Assembly: GCA_036244855.1 (NCBI GenBank)
Contig: BQKZ01000956.1
Coordinates: 97,242-130,777 of the forward strand
Source of the DNA: Temnopleurus reevesii
Lineage: Eukaryota; Echinodermata; Echinoidea; Temnopleuroida; Temnopleuridae
Length of the DNA: 33,536 nt
Direction of reading: 5' to 3'
Part shown: piece after piece, positions 1 through 11,770 of the stretch
How the letters are laid out: each line of letters starts with the position of its first letter
How positions within the stretch are numbered: the stretch's first letter is position 1
The notes under the pieces: model-generated
What the model was told of the DNA's origin: nothing
Databases searched by the model: none
The model's input: only the letters and a program-made list of their open reading frames with translations
Program-made: the position numbers and the translations under genes

Positions 1-415
1 CCCCTTCGCCATGGATAATGACACCAGAATCTGGTAAGCTATCTTTTCAGAAAATGGCTTGCTACCCCAAAGCTTTGTAGAATGAAGTTAAACCTGCACC
101 TCTGAAACATATTAAATTACATCACTACTTAATAAACTGATATTGATATTGTGACCACATACCACCAATCATTCTTATTCACATTTGGCAAAGCATTAAC
201 TGTGCAAAAAAAATCCATGTGCTAAAGTGAAACTGGGGATTTTAAAGTAGTCTATATGGTTGTTTATCTTACGTGAATAAATCTACCTGTCCAAATATTT
301 TAGGATAATTTTATGATATTTTAGGCATTTTAAACAATTTGATTTGCAAATTATTTTCATATCTTCCTGACTTCATTTTGTTTAATTTATGTTTCATATT
401 TTGCTTGTCAGCCCA
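1..415. other. Intergenic, nothing recognised
   Basis: AT-rich sequence with no convincing exon, RNA gene or repeat in either orientation. Confidence 0.5.
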
Positions 416-544
416 GGGGCCTGTAACAGAAAAGAGATAGGATGGATTTTGCAATTAATCGTATCTCTATGGTACATGTTTTGCCATAGACTTACGATAA
501 ATATTTATCGTAAGTTTGATTGCATCTTTTATGTTACAGGCCCC
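416..544. mobile_element. Small foldback (MITE-like) element with central palindrome
   Basis: The ends are inverted repeats (GGGGCCTGTAACA at the left, its near-exact complement TGTTACAGGCCCC at the right). A perfect 24-bp palindrome lies inside at 491-514 (half-site CTTACGATAAAT). No coding capacity. No clear target-site duplication was identified. Confidence 0.6.
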
Positions 545-1845
545 AGCTCAGCCCACCGAGGTTCGGCAAATTTTAGGTCAGCCCCCCACCCCCCTCGATC
601 AAATCGTGCGCAAAATGAAATGAATAATGTCCAATTATTATTGTGAATCACTTAAAATGATCGATCAAAATCACTTGTTTGATTTACTTAAAGTGAATAA
701 CAGATCTGTCACGTGACTTGCTTATTTGCTTTTTAAAGGATTGATTTTTTGTTGTATAATTTTGATTGCCAGGAAAATTTGATGATTTGCCGGTTGATTA
801 ATATGTAAATTATTGCTTTGGACATTCCTTTACGTGAGGGAAATAATTATGATTTTTATTAATGCATGTGCCTTTATTTCGGCAAAATGTCATAAAATGA
901 TGACGAAATCGCACATTATTCATCCTCATTCGCATATATAAGTAACAACCCTAAATCTATGTCAGGAAACATGTTTAGCACAATATGCCTTGACAAATAT
1001 TAATTCATGACAAGCAAGAGATATTTTGTTAAACGTGATATATTTTCACAACGATTGACTCAACTTATAATCACTTCTTTTGCACGTCCTGAACGTAAAA
1101 TGGTGTTGCCCAGCCAAGCTTGAATGATTATTAATTCCGCAAGTGACGTCATTTAGCATGCATAAAGCAGGCAAATTTGACAGAAATTTCAAAGTCTTTA
1201 TTGGTACACTCTGAATTGAAGCAATGTATTAAATGCATCAAAACGATATTATCAGAATATACTTTCGAAAGAGCGACACGATATGAATGTTCTCATTGAA
1301 AAGTTGTGTTTTCTTCGTTATGCTAATATCAGGATATAATAAAGTAATGAAGTCATGCTGTCGTATACTCTAACGGTCAACAAACTCTTTAATCATCAAT
1401 TAAGATATCCCTCCAGCACAGAATTCCTATCTATAGCAAAGACGTCGGTTACCTTAGCAACGTAGATGATGTTTTTGTTCTTAATGAGCTTATAATCAAC
1501 TGGATAATGAGGATCATACAAATTTGCTTCGTCGAGATATTGTTTTGGCATTGAATAAAAAACAAACTTACTATCGGCAGAGAAAGCTCGTTAGTGATGA
1601 TTTCAAGGTCAGGATGACGTGGTCCGTGACGTCATTCATTAATTGTGAGGTGAATTATAATTCATGAACAAAGAGAATAAAGATACTGCTGGTATATGGT
1701 ATATGTATACTGGTTACAAAACTATGATGTAATTTATTAACAACTTGATAATTAATAAAATAAAAAAATAAAAAAAAAATTTCTTCCCTTTTTTCAAAAG
1801 AAATAAACACAAACAAACCAACGAATTGAGTGAGTGAGTTAGTGA

Positions 1846-1876
<31 letters not shown>

Positions 1877-3690
1877 CTAGTGAGGGGGGCATTTGAAGAG
1901 CAACGCTTCCTTCTGTGTGTTATTTGTGGGTGCTTTATTTACTTTGATTCATGTTTCCTTTTTTTTTTTTCTAGCTGTAAGTTATTCGGTTTGTGTCTTT
2001 TGTTGAATTCTTTGTTTTATTATACAATCGCTGTAAAGTGTGCTTTTTCCCTTCCTTGTAGACAGCAAAAACGTTGTAACCGAACGTCTGTCACGTCTCA
2101 ATGAGAAGCCAACCTTTTTAAATCTGGGAAAAAAATCTACAATGATGGCGCTATCTTGTCTCTCAGTAAGAATGAGGATTGATGGCAAACACATTTTCAC
2201 AATTTGATCACTGCTGCCTCAGAGTCTCTTTTATTAGTGACGATATGGACTTTGTTTTTATTGTTGGCGGTGCAACTTCTGTCTCCTTTTCTGTGTAAAA
2301 AAATTGAACCTGCTAATAATTGATTTTCTGAAGAAAATAACAGACGTCAATATTTACGAGATAAAGACATTTTTAATGGAAATATTGCAACAAACCGATC
2401 AAAATTGATTTATTAGTATTCCTAGTCCAAACATTTGAAAATACCTGATTTTATAATATAATTCAAAAGATGCGTCGAAATTTATGGAAAATTTATATAA
2501 AAACCATATTCAGCTGCAGCCTTGTTCAGCTGATATTTAAAGTGTGTCTCTTTAAACGTTAAAATAGTGTATATATCATTTGTTTATATTTGTTGTTTTT
2601 GATGCTTCATCAAATTCTAAGAAAAATAGCTACACAGGCCATTTCCCTTTGGATTAATCCCGGAGGACCGCGGTCAAAATCATTGCAACTCTACCCCCAT
2701 CCCACCCCACGACGAAATAATAATAAGAATTCCCGAGACGCTGAAGTAAAAAGAAAACAAAGAAAACAAATGTAGTCTTATTTTTAACGTTTCACACGAT
2801 TTTAAGAAAAAAAACATCTCACCATTAGGCTCACTTGTTCATGCACGCTCCCAGGATTTTGAGACCCGGGGAGTTGAGCTCAAATTTGGCGCATCCCGGG
2901 GAGCTAGTTGAGCTGACTATCCCCCCCCCCCCCCGAAAAAGGTAATTACCTCAAAATTTGGCACCCCCACCCCGGGAAGGGGCTGATTAAGTTCAAGCTT
3001 ATTTTCCACAAATCATAGTATAATACATGTACAGAAACGAAACAAAACAATACACAATGTAAAATAAAAGATATAAAGCAAACCAAAGAAATTTAGTATG
3101 GCATACATATAAAAAAAATAAATAAAAAGGTATTCGACACCATATATCTTTCTTATTTTTTCCAACAAAACTGTTTTTATTAAAAAAAAAAATGATGGAA
3201 AAGCATTGTTTGTTATCTATAGGCCCCTCGTAACTGTAACTGCCCTTCTGCCTCCCCCCCTCTCTCTCTTTCTCTCCCCGGCCTGAGGTCGAAACGATGT
3301 AGGCATACACTGATCGTAGTTCACACTGATCGCCCCTCCTTTGCCAAAAAAAAAAATATATGTTTTAATCCGTGGAATGGTCATTTCTAATTTTAAAAAA
3401 AGTCTTGGATTTATTGATGCTTTGCAGAAATTCTTTTGAATTGGACACCTTTCGTACATTTGCACAATTCGTTCAGTCGGATATTCACTGCAAACGCGGC
3501 GGGGGGGGGGGGGGGGCGTCGCACAGGACCCACCCTGTCTGAGGTCTAGGCTAAAATTCGTAAGTCATTAATTTAATTTATATATTAAGAAGATGATCTT
3601 TATTTAGTGGTTAAACTGGGACAAAACCTCTCAGCCACTGGCCTTTGAGTTTCAATCAGCCGACCTCAGCCAAGATTTTGCCAGGGACCA
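545..3690. other. Intergenic region upstream of WRNIP1
   Basis: No gene is supported. It contains two perfect CRE-type octamers TGACGTCA (1144-1151 and 1627-1634), a GA microsatellite near 1849-1875, a 14-C run near 2921-2934 and a 16-G run near 3501-3516. Short open frames here lack coding character and recognisable homology. Confidence 0.5.
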
Positions 3691-3785
3691 TTTCTTATTT
3701 TGAGGGCGATTCATTTGAATCACTTCCGTTCTTTTGTTTACCGCTGTGCAGTGTGCACTGCATCCGTGAATGCCGTTCAAAAAAG
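3691..3785 (+). other. WRNIP1: Candidate noncoding first exon / promoter of WRNIP1
   Basis: A good splice donor (AAAAAAG|GTAAGA) lies at 3785/3786, and a strong acceptor (CTCTTTACTTCCAG) lies at 4961-4962 just upstream of the coding exon. Together they suggest a 5' UTR exon ending at 3785. An ETS-like CACTTCCG lies near 3720. The start is not defined by the sequence, and other donors between 3.8 and 4.9 kb could be used instead. Confidence 0.4.
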
Positions 3786-4962
3786 GTAAGAAATATTCAT
3801 ATTTTTCATATTTAAACCAAATAAGCACTTATTAACGTTTCTCTTGTTATATATTGACAACTTTATGTGAATAATGAGGTGTATTTTATTCTATAATCTG
3901 AGATATTGAAGCGATTATATTCCATTTTGTCGAAGTCGGTCCCACATGCTGTTAAATTTGTTGTAGCTTTCAATTAATTCTGAGCTTGGGATCGGACGCC
4001 ACTTTGTTTTGGTCGGCCGGCTTTCTTTAGAATTGCTTGTAACTCACTCGTATAGAGATGTCTCGGGGCTTTGTTGAGCATGCACCAGGTAGTCTTACTA
4101 TTTACTTATCACAAAGAAAAATTATGTAGAAAAGATAGCATACCTCATTACCTGATACTAGTGATAGTCACTTTTTTATATTCCAGTTTAGCTTTTGGAA
4201 AAATTTGATGTATCATCAATTTGTTGGGTCCCCTGGAGAATCAAATGAAACAAGTTTTATGGCTATAACTGTGTGAAAAAAAGAGACGCCAAGATTTCCT
4301 GGCCATTACTAGGCTTAGAAGTTAGATAGATGTTCGAAAGTTGCGATCGATTTTTAGTTGCAATACGTGCCTTTGCGGTTATTTCAAACACTATTGCCGG
4401 GATATCTTTCTAGTATACCAAGAGATTTTGTGTTGTTTACGTTTGCACTTCTTGAATGCACATTACAAAACATTTCCATACTAGATATTACCCATAACAT
4501 GTACACTCTCTGATATGAAGAACTGTAAAGATACGCATTGATCGGAATGCACATTGCGCCAATCAAATTTTTCGCTGTTTTCTCTTACAATTGAAATTTG
4601 ATTCTCTGGTGTGTACTGAGGAATTAGCAGAGTTTGATGAGATTGTTCATTTTTTTTCAAAATAGGGCTTGAATTAATAGAGTTCCATATCCTCAGGTCT
4701 CATAATGAATTTATGACTGAGTGATAGAAAATAATTTTGTATCAGTAAGCAGATTTTTTAAAATAAGAACACCAAAATAGTGTACCCAAAGGACTTTTTG
4801 ATATATGCAAAAAGGCTGTTGACTCTTTTTCAAAAATTGGATTGGAGGCACTTTTTTATTTTCTTTAAACGTTTTGCTCTGCTACATATGCAATTAATTC
4901 AATAGATTTATTTTGGCTTCACTATAAACTCAGTATCATGTTACTTTTCTCTTTACTTCCAG
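3786..4962 (+). other. Probable 5' UTR intron of WRNIP1
   Basis: AT-rich and without recognisable coding sequence. It ends in a clean polypyrimidine tract and AG at 4961-4962. Confidence 0.4.
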
Positions 4963-5066
4963 GCTTTACTAGACAATTTCAGAAGGTTAGCGATCTTTAA
5001 TGGTGGAATCGTGACCCTCAGCTAAGGTGATACAACGATCATTGACAGAAAACATTGATTGAAACG

Positions 5067-6152
5067 ATGCCTCGACCGGTGAGAAGTAGCGCATCTTCCC
5101 CAGCCAGGGGTTCCGTTGCCTGCCCCATATGCGGACGTCAGTGCAGCTCACAGACGATCAACAACCATCTTGATAAGTGCTTGCAATCCAAGGATGAATC
5201 CTCACCTCCGAGAAAGCGATCAAAGCCGGACTCCTACGCTGAGAGCGAGAACGAGATCGAGACTGACGTCGCGCTTCAGTCAGGGAAGCTCAATGCTGAA
5301 TGGGCGGCTATTCTCAAACAAACCAAGGAGGAAAAGAAGACTCCCAAATCTGAAAAGAAGAAAAAGGAAAAGAAAAAATCCAAGAAGGATTCGTCACTGT
5401 CAAGTAGTGGTGATGGATTGAATACGCCGAAAAAGACAAAATCCGAAAAGGGAACTAAGTTGGAGAAAGGGAGTGGGAAGAAGGTTAAAGGGGAGAAGTC
5501 GGTGAAAGGTGAAAAGTCAGTCAAAGGGGAGAAGAAAAAGAAGCGAAAGAGGAAACACAAAGAGAAGGACGATGATGATGTGTTTGACTTTGATGCCAAC
5601 GAAATGCAGGGGGTAAAAAAGAAAATATCTTCATCATCTACAGATGGAACCCCAAGCAAATCAACAACTCCATCAAAATCATCAACTCTTAGTGACAAAC
5701 ACACCACCCCCACTCATAAAAAGTCCCCAGCTTCAAGCCAATCCCCCAAAAAGTCTGCCGCCAAATCACCTTTTGCCGGATTATCGCCAAAAGAAGCCAG
5801 TCAGTCATTCTGGGCACGGCAGAACGCACAATCATCAAGTCCAAACTATCAACAAATGAAATTAAACGCCCAAACTCCATCGGCAATCGGAAAAGCACCT
5901 ATCCAGACGCCGCCTTCAGCGAAGACTAATGCACAGTCGCCGACAACACAGGGCACAAAGCCAACGTTTGGATCATCATCGTCTCAGCCACGCCCTGACT
6001 TTCGCCCGCTTGCTGAACGTATGCGGCCTTACACTATGGACACTCTGATTGGTCAGAACAAAGCGTTGGGTGCTTCAGGGACGCTTCGTCGACTTCTGGA
6101 TGTAGGAAACATTCCATCCATGATCTTCTGGGGTCCACCAGGATGTGGCAAA
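5067..6152 (+). CDS. WRNIP1: WRNIP1 coding exon 1 (UBZ finger, linker, Walker A)
   Basis: 362 codons, phase 0 at the end, donor AAA|GTAAGT directly after the Walker A lysine. It holds the UBZ4 finger near the N-terminus and a very lysine-rich linker (repeats of [11 protein letters not shown] type around residues 130-165). About 104 nt of 5' UTR (4963-5066) precede the ATG in the same exon. Confidence 0.92.
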
Positions 6153-9100
6153 GTAAGTCACTTTTTTATCCTTGATCAATGTCTTAGGAGTTTTGCTAGA
6201 AAGTTATGATGATAATAATAATAACACATGGATCTTATGTAACGCACTTACAATGTACCATCCTAATTAGATGCTCAAGGCGCTCATAGAAGGTTTTCAG
6301 ATCAATTATCAGATCAGTTGCAAGTTGCAGATGATCAGCAACATGTCAATCAAAATCTTTCTTCTGTGCACAACTTGATTAAAGTAAAATTGTGCATTTC
6401 TGCATTTCAGTTTGCAACTGATTTGCATTTGATTTGAAATCAAGTGCAACTTTCTAGCAACACCCCCTTAGACTCTCTTTGTCTATTAATTTGTAATTAT
6501 TTTGTATAACCTAAAAAAAACTTATTGTATTTTGTTTGTGTCATGTGATGACGAAAAGTAAAACTATTCGTATTCTGTTTGTGGCTTGTGTAAAATATGC
6601 TCTGTGCCTCTTTCTCAGTGATTAATTAAACCACTGCAGCACGAACAAAAAGATAACCCAACAAAACAGCTACACTTTTTGACAAGTGCAATGCATGGTA
6701 ATTCTTTCAGTTATTCAGTATGATCGTCTTTATTCCTTTTTTTAATGCAATATTCCTCGTTGCTGTACAGGTTTGTAAGACCAGTGATAATGCACTAGCC
6801 TTTTGTTTAACCATCATTTCCCACTAGGCCACAACAAGGACGATTTCTTAAATCGGCCCAAATGACAGTTATTACTTTGAGATCTATGTTCTACTGTAAC
6901 TAAATCAAAACAAAAAGCAATCGATTTCATCAAACACACCCAACTACCCTGTTCAAAACGTCCATGATATCCTCTACACTTGAATGATCAGAAAACGTTA
7001 TATATTGATTTTGTCTTCCTTTCAATCCCTTGCCATAGACTTCTTTGGCCAATGTTATAGCGAGACAAGCCAAGTTACGGAACACTCATCGTTTCATCAC
7101 ATTCTCTGCAACCACAAGCAATGTATCTGATGTCAAATCTGCCGTGGAGATCGCACGGAATGAACAGCGCATGTACAGGAGGAAGACGATTCTATTCATT
7201 GATGAGATACACCGCTTTAACAAGACACAGCAGGTTTGTAAACTTAAAAGAACAGTCTACCCAAAAATAATAATTTTTTTGACAGGAGCAGAAAAAATTG
7301 ATGAGTAGAACAAAAAAAGTTTGAAGAAAATCGGACAGGTAATACAAAAGTTATGCATTTTTAAGATTTGAAAAAACGAGCAACACAGTGAAAATTTTCA
7401 GATATGCTGCCAATTTGATGACATCATGGGTGCACAACTAACCAGAATTTTCTTTATATTTATGGTGCAAAATTAGTATTTCCACAGAAAGATACAAAGT
7501 TTCAATGAATGTAAATAAACAAAATAGGGGATCTACATCTATCATCAAGATATAATTATAATTTTGAGGAAATCATATTTTGGGGAAAATGTAACATATT
7601 ATAACATTGATATGAATACAATAAATGGTCAATTGTGCACCTATGATGTCATCAGTTGCCAATTTATCTAAATAATTAAACATTCCTAACTTTCTTATTA
7701 GTTGTCTCAAACTTTTTTTTTTGTTCTGTTCATTTAATTTTTCTTCCCCAGTTGAAGAAATACTATTTTTGGGTAGACACTTCTTTTAAAGTTAGGACTG
7801 TATTTTGAAATGCTTCTGAACTAGCTGCTTAATTAGGCCATAAAGTTGAAGTAAAAAATACTATTTCATCCTCAACTTGTAAGAAATGCAGACAAGATAT
7901 GTCTGGAAATATATTTTTCAATGAGCAAGTGATTATGGGATTGATTTCCAATTGATTACAACCTTGTATCAACATCTTCTAAGTTTCAATTTCTCATGGA
8001 TTTTTCATTAATATTTAGTATAAACTTTTGCTGCAGAGTTCCCACAGTCATAGGAAACCTGAAAATCTCTAAAAGATACATTATACGGCCGTGGAAAGTC
8101 AGGGGAAAGTCATGGAATTCTGTTGAATTCTGTGAAATGAAAATGGTATACTGAACATGAAACAGCCCATGATAATAGATGTACATGTCAGGGTTATAAT
8201 AGTGAATAGAACAGTGACGGAAGGTGCAAGCCATCATAACGTGTGTAATTTTCTTTAAACTGTTCCAGAAAAACAAGTCATGGATAAAAAATAAAGTCAA
8301 AGAATTCCGTTTTCTGAATTCTTTGGGAAGCTTGAACAAAGTGGATTTGAGTTATTTGTACTGCATAGCAGGTCTTGACTATGAACAATGATTAGGTGGA
8401 CTGAAATTGAGAAAGAAGAAAATAAGAATTGGGATGACATTTATAAACTTTGTTCATAAAGTGAAATTTTCAGTTGCTTTGATTCTTCCATCTTGCATCA
8501 CACAGGACACATTCCTCCTCCATGTTGAGAATGGAACCATCATCCTGATTGGGGCAACGACAGAGAATCCTTCATTCCGAGTCAACAGCGCCCTCTTGAG
8601 TCGATGTCGTGTGGTTGTTCTTGAGAAGCTGAGTCCTGAGAGCGTGATGTTAATCATGGAGAGAGCCCTCAAAGACACACATGTAGGCATCGTTGAAGAT
8701 CCCTGTGTGGCAGACTCAATGAACAACACTGATCCAGAGTGAGTATTCGCAATATGTCATTCAAAAGTGTAAAAGCCAATATTTCTATTTACATACATTT
8801 AAGCAAATTCATAGAATTTCAGACCTTTTCAAACATTTGTGAGTTGTTATTTTTATGTCATTAAAGATTATTGTACACAGGTTTATGGTTATTCTAGTGA
8901 GTGAACATTTTTTGCACATTTGTAAAACCCCAGCAAAAATTTCAGTTTTTGCAGTGTCAGAATCGTAAAAAAACTTCCTCGCTGAGTGGTGAACTTTTAG
9001 GTTTTTTAGGTTTTGGAAACTGTTGGAAAGGGTTTGTTACCAAGGGCTTTTATCGTCCCAAGTAGGCAGAAAGCAATTTTGAACACTTCTTTTTGACTGC

Positions 9101-9412
9101 TTACAACAATATACATTTGCAATTATCCAACTTGCAATATGACATAATCCTTTTTGGCAGCTCATTGATGGAGATATACTTGGATAAATCGGGTGGGCAA
9201 GTAGTTGTAAAGATATTGATGAAAAGCTGACAAACCAGTTACCAACTTTTGTATTTTCTTGTACTTTTTTGTCCTATCATTCCTTCATCTTTTAACACCC
9301 GTTGAATCACATCACTCATAGAACGGCTACATCCATTGAACGTCAAGCCTTGTGCCTTCTTGCCAACCTGTGCGACGGTGACGCCCGCTCAGCACTCAAC
9401 TCACTGCAGATG
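5067..9412 (+). CDS. WRNIP1: WRNIP1 (Werner helicase-interacting protein 1), 5' four coding exons, 3' end missing
   Basis: AAA+ ATPase of the MgsA/RarA/WRNIP1 family. In known members it binds ubiquitin and acts in the nucleus at stalled replication forks with WRN, RAD18 and polymerase delta. The coding exons are 5067-6152, 7039-7233, 8506-8738 and 9322-9412, all with GT..AG borders and matching phases. They give 535 codons: a UBZ4 finger (Cys19, Cys22, His34, Cys38), a Lys/Ser/Pro-rich linker (about 45-320), Walker A GPPGCGK at 356-362, Walker B LFIDEIH (Asp417, Glu418), sensor-1 GATTEN at 443-448 and an arginine-finger region SRCR ending at 462. The start is the ATG at 5067 just before the finger. 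The human protein is about 665 residues. The C-terminal helical/MgsA part, roughly 200 residues, is absent because the sequence stops at an N join at 9415. The family call is firm. Confidence 0.93.
6153..7038 (+). other. WRNIP1 intron 1
   Basis: Contains a degenerate copy of the recurrent foldback family A at about 6290-6470. Otherwise no structure recognised. The acceptor is TTGCCATAG. Confidence 0.8.
6290..6470 (-). mobile_element. Foldback family A, degenerate copy 1
   Basis: The right part reads AAGTGCAACTTTCTAGCAACACCCCCTTA, matching the terminal repeat of the other copies. The internal TTGCAAGTTGCAG and CAATCAAAATC blocks match them in reverse orientation. The left end is poorly preserved. 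Confidence 0.6.
7039..7233 (+). CDS. WRNIP1: WRNIP1 coding exon 2 (Walker B)
   Basis: 65 codons in phase 0. It continues Walker A with TSLANVIA and carries the hydrophobic Walker B strand ending in DEIHRFNK. Donor CAG|GTTTGT. Confidence 0.93.
7242..7791. mobile_element. Long foldback element (family E), about 550 bp
   Basis: The terminal inverted repeats are about 80 bp (left begins TTAAAAGAACAGTCTACCC; the right end is its imperfect complement). A second, internal inverted pair lies around TGATGACATCATGGGTGCAC and GTGCACCTATGATGTCATCA. No transposase frame. The left end starts within about 10 nt of the exon 2 donor. A partial copy of one end recurs at 12752-12865. Confidence 0.7.
7792..8505 (+). 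other. Rest of WRNIP1 intron 2
   Basis: AT-rich, no gene recognised. A stretch near 8040-8130 carries short imperfect repeats of a GTCATGGAA type. The acceptor is CATCACACAG. Confidence 0.6.
8506..8738 (+). CDS. WRNIP1: WRNIP1 coding exon 3 (sensor 1, arginine finger)
   Basis: 77 codons plus 2 nt. Encodes [21 protein letters not shown] and [15 protein letters not shown], all typical of the family. Donor GA|GTGAGT at 8738/8739. Confidence 0.93.
8739..9321 (+). other. WRNIP1 intron 3
   Basis: No feature recognised apart from ordinary AT-rich intron sequence. The acceptor is CACTCATAG. Confidence 0.7.
9322..9412 (+). CDS. WRNIP1: WRNIP1 coding exon 4 (start of AAA+ lid), last visible exon
   Basis: It completes the split Glu codon and encodes [20 protein letters not shown], aligned to the DGDAR helix of WRNIP1. 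ATG|GT at 9412/9413 looks like a donor, but N at 9415 interrupts it, so the exact end is not certain. Confidence 0.88.
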
Positions 9413-9414
9413 GT

Positions 9415-9415
9415 N
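9415..9415. other. One-base assembly join
   Basis: A single N between the exon 4 end and a minisatellite. Other single Ns are at 11150, 12480, 13577 and 27810; these look like contig joins of unknown size. Confidence 0.8.
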
Positions 9416-9977
9416 CCTCTTCCATCCCACACCGTTTTGCATCTCACACCCTCTTGCATCTCACACCGTTTTGCATCCCACACCCTCTTGCATCTCACAC
9501 CGTTTTGCATCCCACACCCTCTTCCATCCCACACCCTCTTCCATCCCACACCCTCTTCCATCCCACACCATCTTGCATCCCACACCTTCTTGCATCCCAC
9601 ACCCTCTTGCATCCCACACTCTCTTGCATCCCACATCCTCTTGCATCCCACACCCTCTTCCATCCCACACCCTCTTGCATCTCACACTCTCTTACACCCA
9701 CACCCTCTTGTATCCCACAACCTCTTGCATCCCACATCCTCTTGCATCCCACACCCTTTTGTATCACACACCTTCTTCCATCCCACACCCTCTTGCATCA
9801 CACACCCTCTTGCATTCCACACCCTCTTGCATCCCACACCTTCTTGCATCCCACACCCTCTTGTATCCCACACCCTCTTGCATCCCACACCCTCTTGCAT
9901 ACCGCAACCTCTTGCATTCCACACCCTCTTGCATCCCACACCCTCTTGCAGCCCACACCCTCTTGTATCCCACGCCT
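9416..9977. repeat. 17-bp minisatellite (CATCCCACACCCTCTTG)n
   Basis: About 33 tandem copies with scattered variants (CATCTCACACC, TTTTGTATC, TTCCATCC). The unit has no stop codon in any + frame, and 17 is not a multiple of 3, so all three frames stay open for 190-250 codons and read HTLLHPTPSCIP-like peptides. The strand is strongly biased to C/T/A. Confidence 0.95.
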
Positions 9978-10778
9978 ACTATCATGTCGCATCCTCTTTT
10001 CCTCTCCCACACTCAGAGGTGTCAGTTTTAACTTCTAACATTTAAAATGAATTATTAAAGTTATTTTTTTTGTTAATGTCGAGAGTTTATTTTTGTTCAT
10101 TTCATCCTTGTATTGTGAAATTAGAATAATGAAAAGAAATTTGATTTGTAGTGTTTGCTTTCACAAGTACTGAAAGATGGTCGAATCAAGGTACAATCGG
10201 TTATTTAATTTTTCCATTTCAAATTGAACAAAAATAAAAAGTAAAATATTGACTCTCGTCTCCAACAACAATTTACAAATCCCTAGTAAATGTTCATTTT
10301 AATTTCCGATATAAAAAATAGAATATGGATCAAAATATCAAAATAGAGAAAATTGAAGATATATGTAATTCTCTTTTTCGCCTTATCTATGTGAAATAAG
10401 AATAATGATTCCTTTCTCTACTGGTGTTTTTTAGGGGTGGTTGGCCTGTGGGCGAGACTTTTACAATCGTTAGAGACATCGTTACAGCTTAATAGCATCT
10501 TACTATCTATCTGTGTCATCAGAGGGTAAGGGGTAGCGTGTGAGTATGGTGGGCGGTTGCTTTTTGACTGAAAAGGAGAGAGTATGTCGTTTTATCAGTC
10601 ATCTCAGACACATTGGTCACTCGCTCAAATCTAGAGAAGGGTTTTTCCTGGGCCATCTTATTCATCTTTATGAATGCCCTTCTTGTGTTTAAGACTATAT
10701 TGGTTTTATTTAAAATATTTCCTTGACCCTTTTGCATCATCATTCCTTTTCCATCCTTCTTTTGATTTGTTATTCTCC
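9978..10778. other. No gene seen
   Basis: AT-rich sequence after the minisatellite. No exon of WRNIP1 or another gene was recognised on either strand. Confidence 0.5.
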
Positions 10779-11013
10779 TTTTCTATTATCATCATCATAC
10801 CACTATCACCACCAACACTATCATAATCACCATCAACATAATCATCACCAATTTCATCGCCAATATCACTAAAATCATCACCACGACTACCACTACCACC
10901 ACCACAACAACAATATCACAATCATCACATTAACCTTCATCATTTTAATAATCACCATCACCACTACGATGATGATGATGATGATGATGATGATAACGAT
11001 GATCTTAATAATA

Positions 11014-11058
<45 letters not shown>

Positions 11059-11149
11059 GTGATGATGATGGTGATGATGATGATGATGATAATGATGATA
11101 ACGATGATGGTGGTGATGGTGAAAAAAGTGACGATGATGATGATGGTAG
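10779..11149. repeat. Trinucleotide-rich block: ATC/ACC then (GAT)n microsatellite
   Basis: 10779-10965 is a degenerate ATC/ACC-rich tract. 10966-11145 is a GAT/GAA-type microsatellite. The two halves are partly complementary and could fold back. The N at 11150 ends this contig. Confidence 0.9.
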
Positions 11150-11150
11150 N

Positions 11151-11588
11151 GTTTTTAGTAGCGTTTAAAAGAATGTAGATGAATTATAATCATTGTAATC
11201 TTTTTATTCTTTACTGATAAAATTCTGTTTTGAAATAATGAGACGTTTTTATGATTTTTGCAGCTGACAAGCTTTTCTGTCTTTTTTAACTTTCAACATT
11301 TTATGTGTATAGAAATACCATGGAAACCGTTATACATCTTGCAACATAATTGACAAACTTCCCTTGGAAATATGTGTAACATAGATTTCCAGAGTGTATT
11401 AAGGATTTTATATGGTGCTTTTAAAAGTTTGTTGCAATGGGTCCTTGTTGTGAGTTACGGTCTGAGGAGTTACAAACTCTAGATAGTATAATTCCATCTT
11501 GCTGTATATTTTGATATAATAAATAGTCGTAGTAAAGCAAATGTGTCAGGAAAATAGAGCCTTCTAAAACCATGAACTTGCTAGACTA
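11151..11588. other. No gene seen
   Basis: AT-rich, no open frame or repeat worth naming. Confidence 0.5.
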
Positions 11589-11769
11589 AAGGCCCCAGCA
11601 CACCAAACATGGCATGGCATAACGGCACGGTATTTACGCGCTATCTTGGTTGCTAATGGTCAGCGCGATCCTCCGCGCAAAGGATGCTTCACAATTGACC
11701 AATCACAGGGGAGAAATCGCGTAAATACCGTGCCGTGATGCAGTGCCGTGTTTGGTGTGCTGGGGCCTT
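11589..11769. mobile_element. Foldback element (family C)
   Basis: 181 bp with terminal inverted repeats of about 50 bp (AAGGCCCCAGCACACCAAACA at the left and its near-exact complement at the right, extending through CGGCACGGTATTTACGCG). No coding capacity. MITE-like. Its right end directly abuts a family A element. Confidence 0.8.
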
Positions 11770-11770
11770 A

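Noticed and set aside
5055..5066. Upstream extension of the WRNIP1 frame to a TTG at 5055
   Set aside because: TTG is not a likely animal start; the ATG at 5067 directly precedes the UBZ finger.
5276..5713. Antisense 145-codon frame over WRNIP1 exon 1
   Set aside because: It is the mirror of the Lys/Ser-rich linker (Phe/Ser-rich in reverse) with no family resemblance.
9302..10045. Frames of 190-250 codons across the minisatellite on both strands
   Set aside because: They are produced by a stop-free 17-bp repeat, in several frames at once, with no independent coding evidence.
10969..11178. Poly-Met frame
   Set aside because: Translation of the GAT microsatellite.
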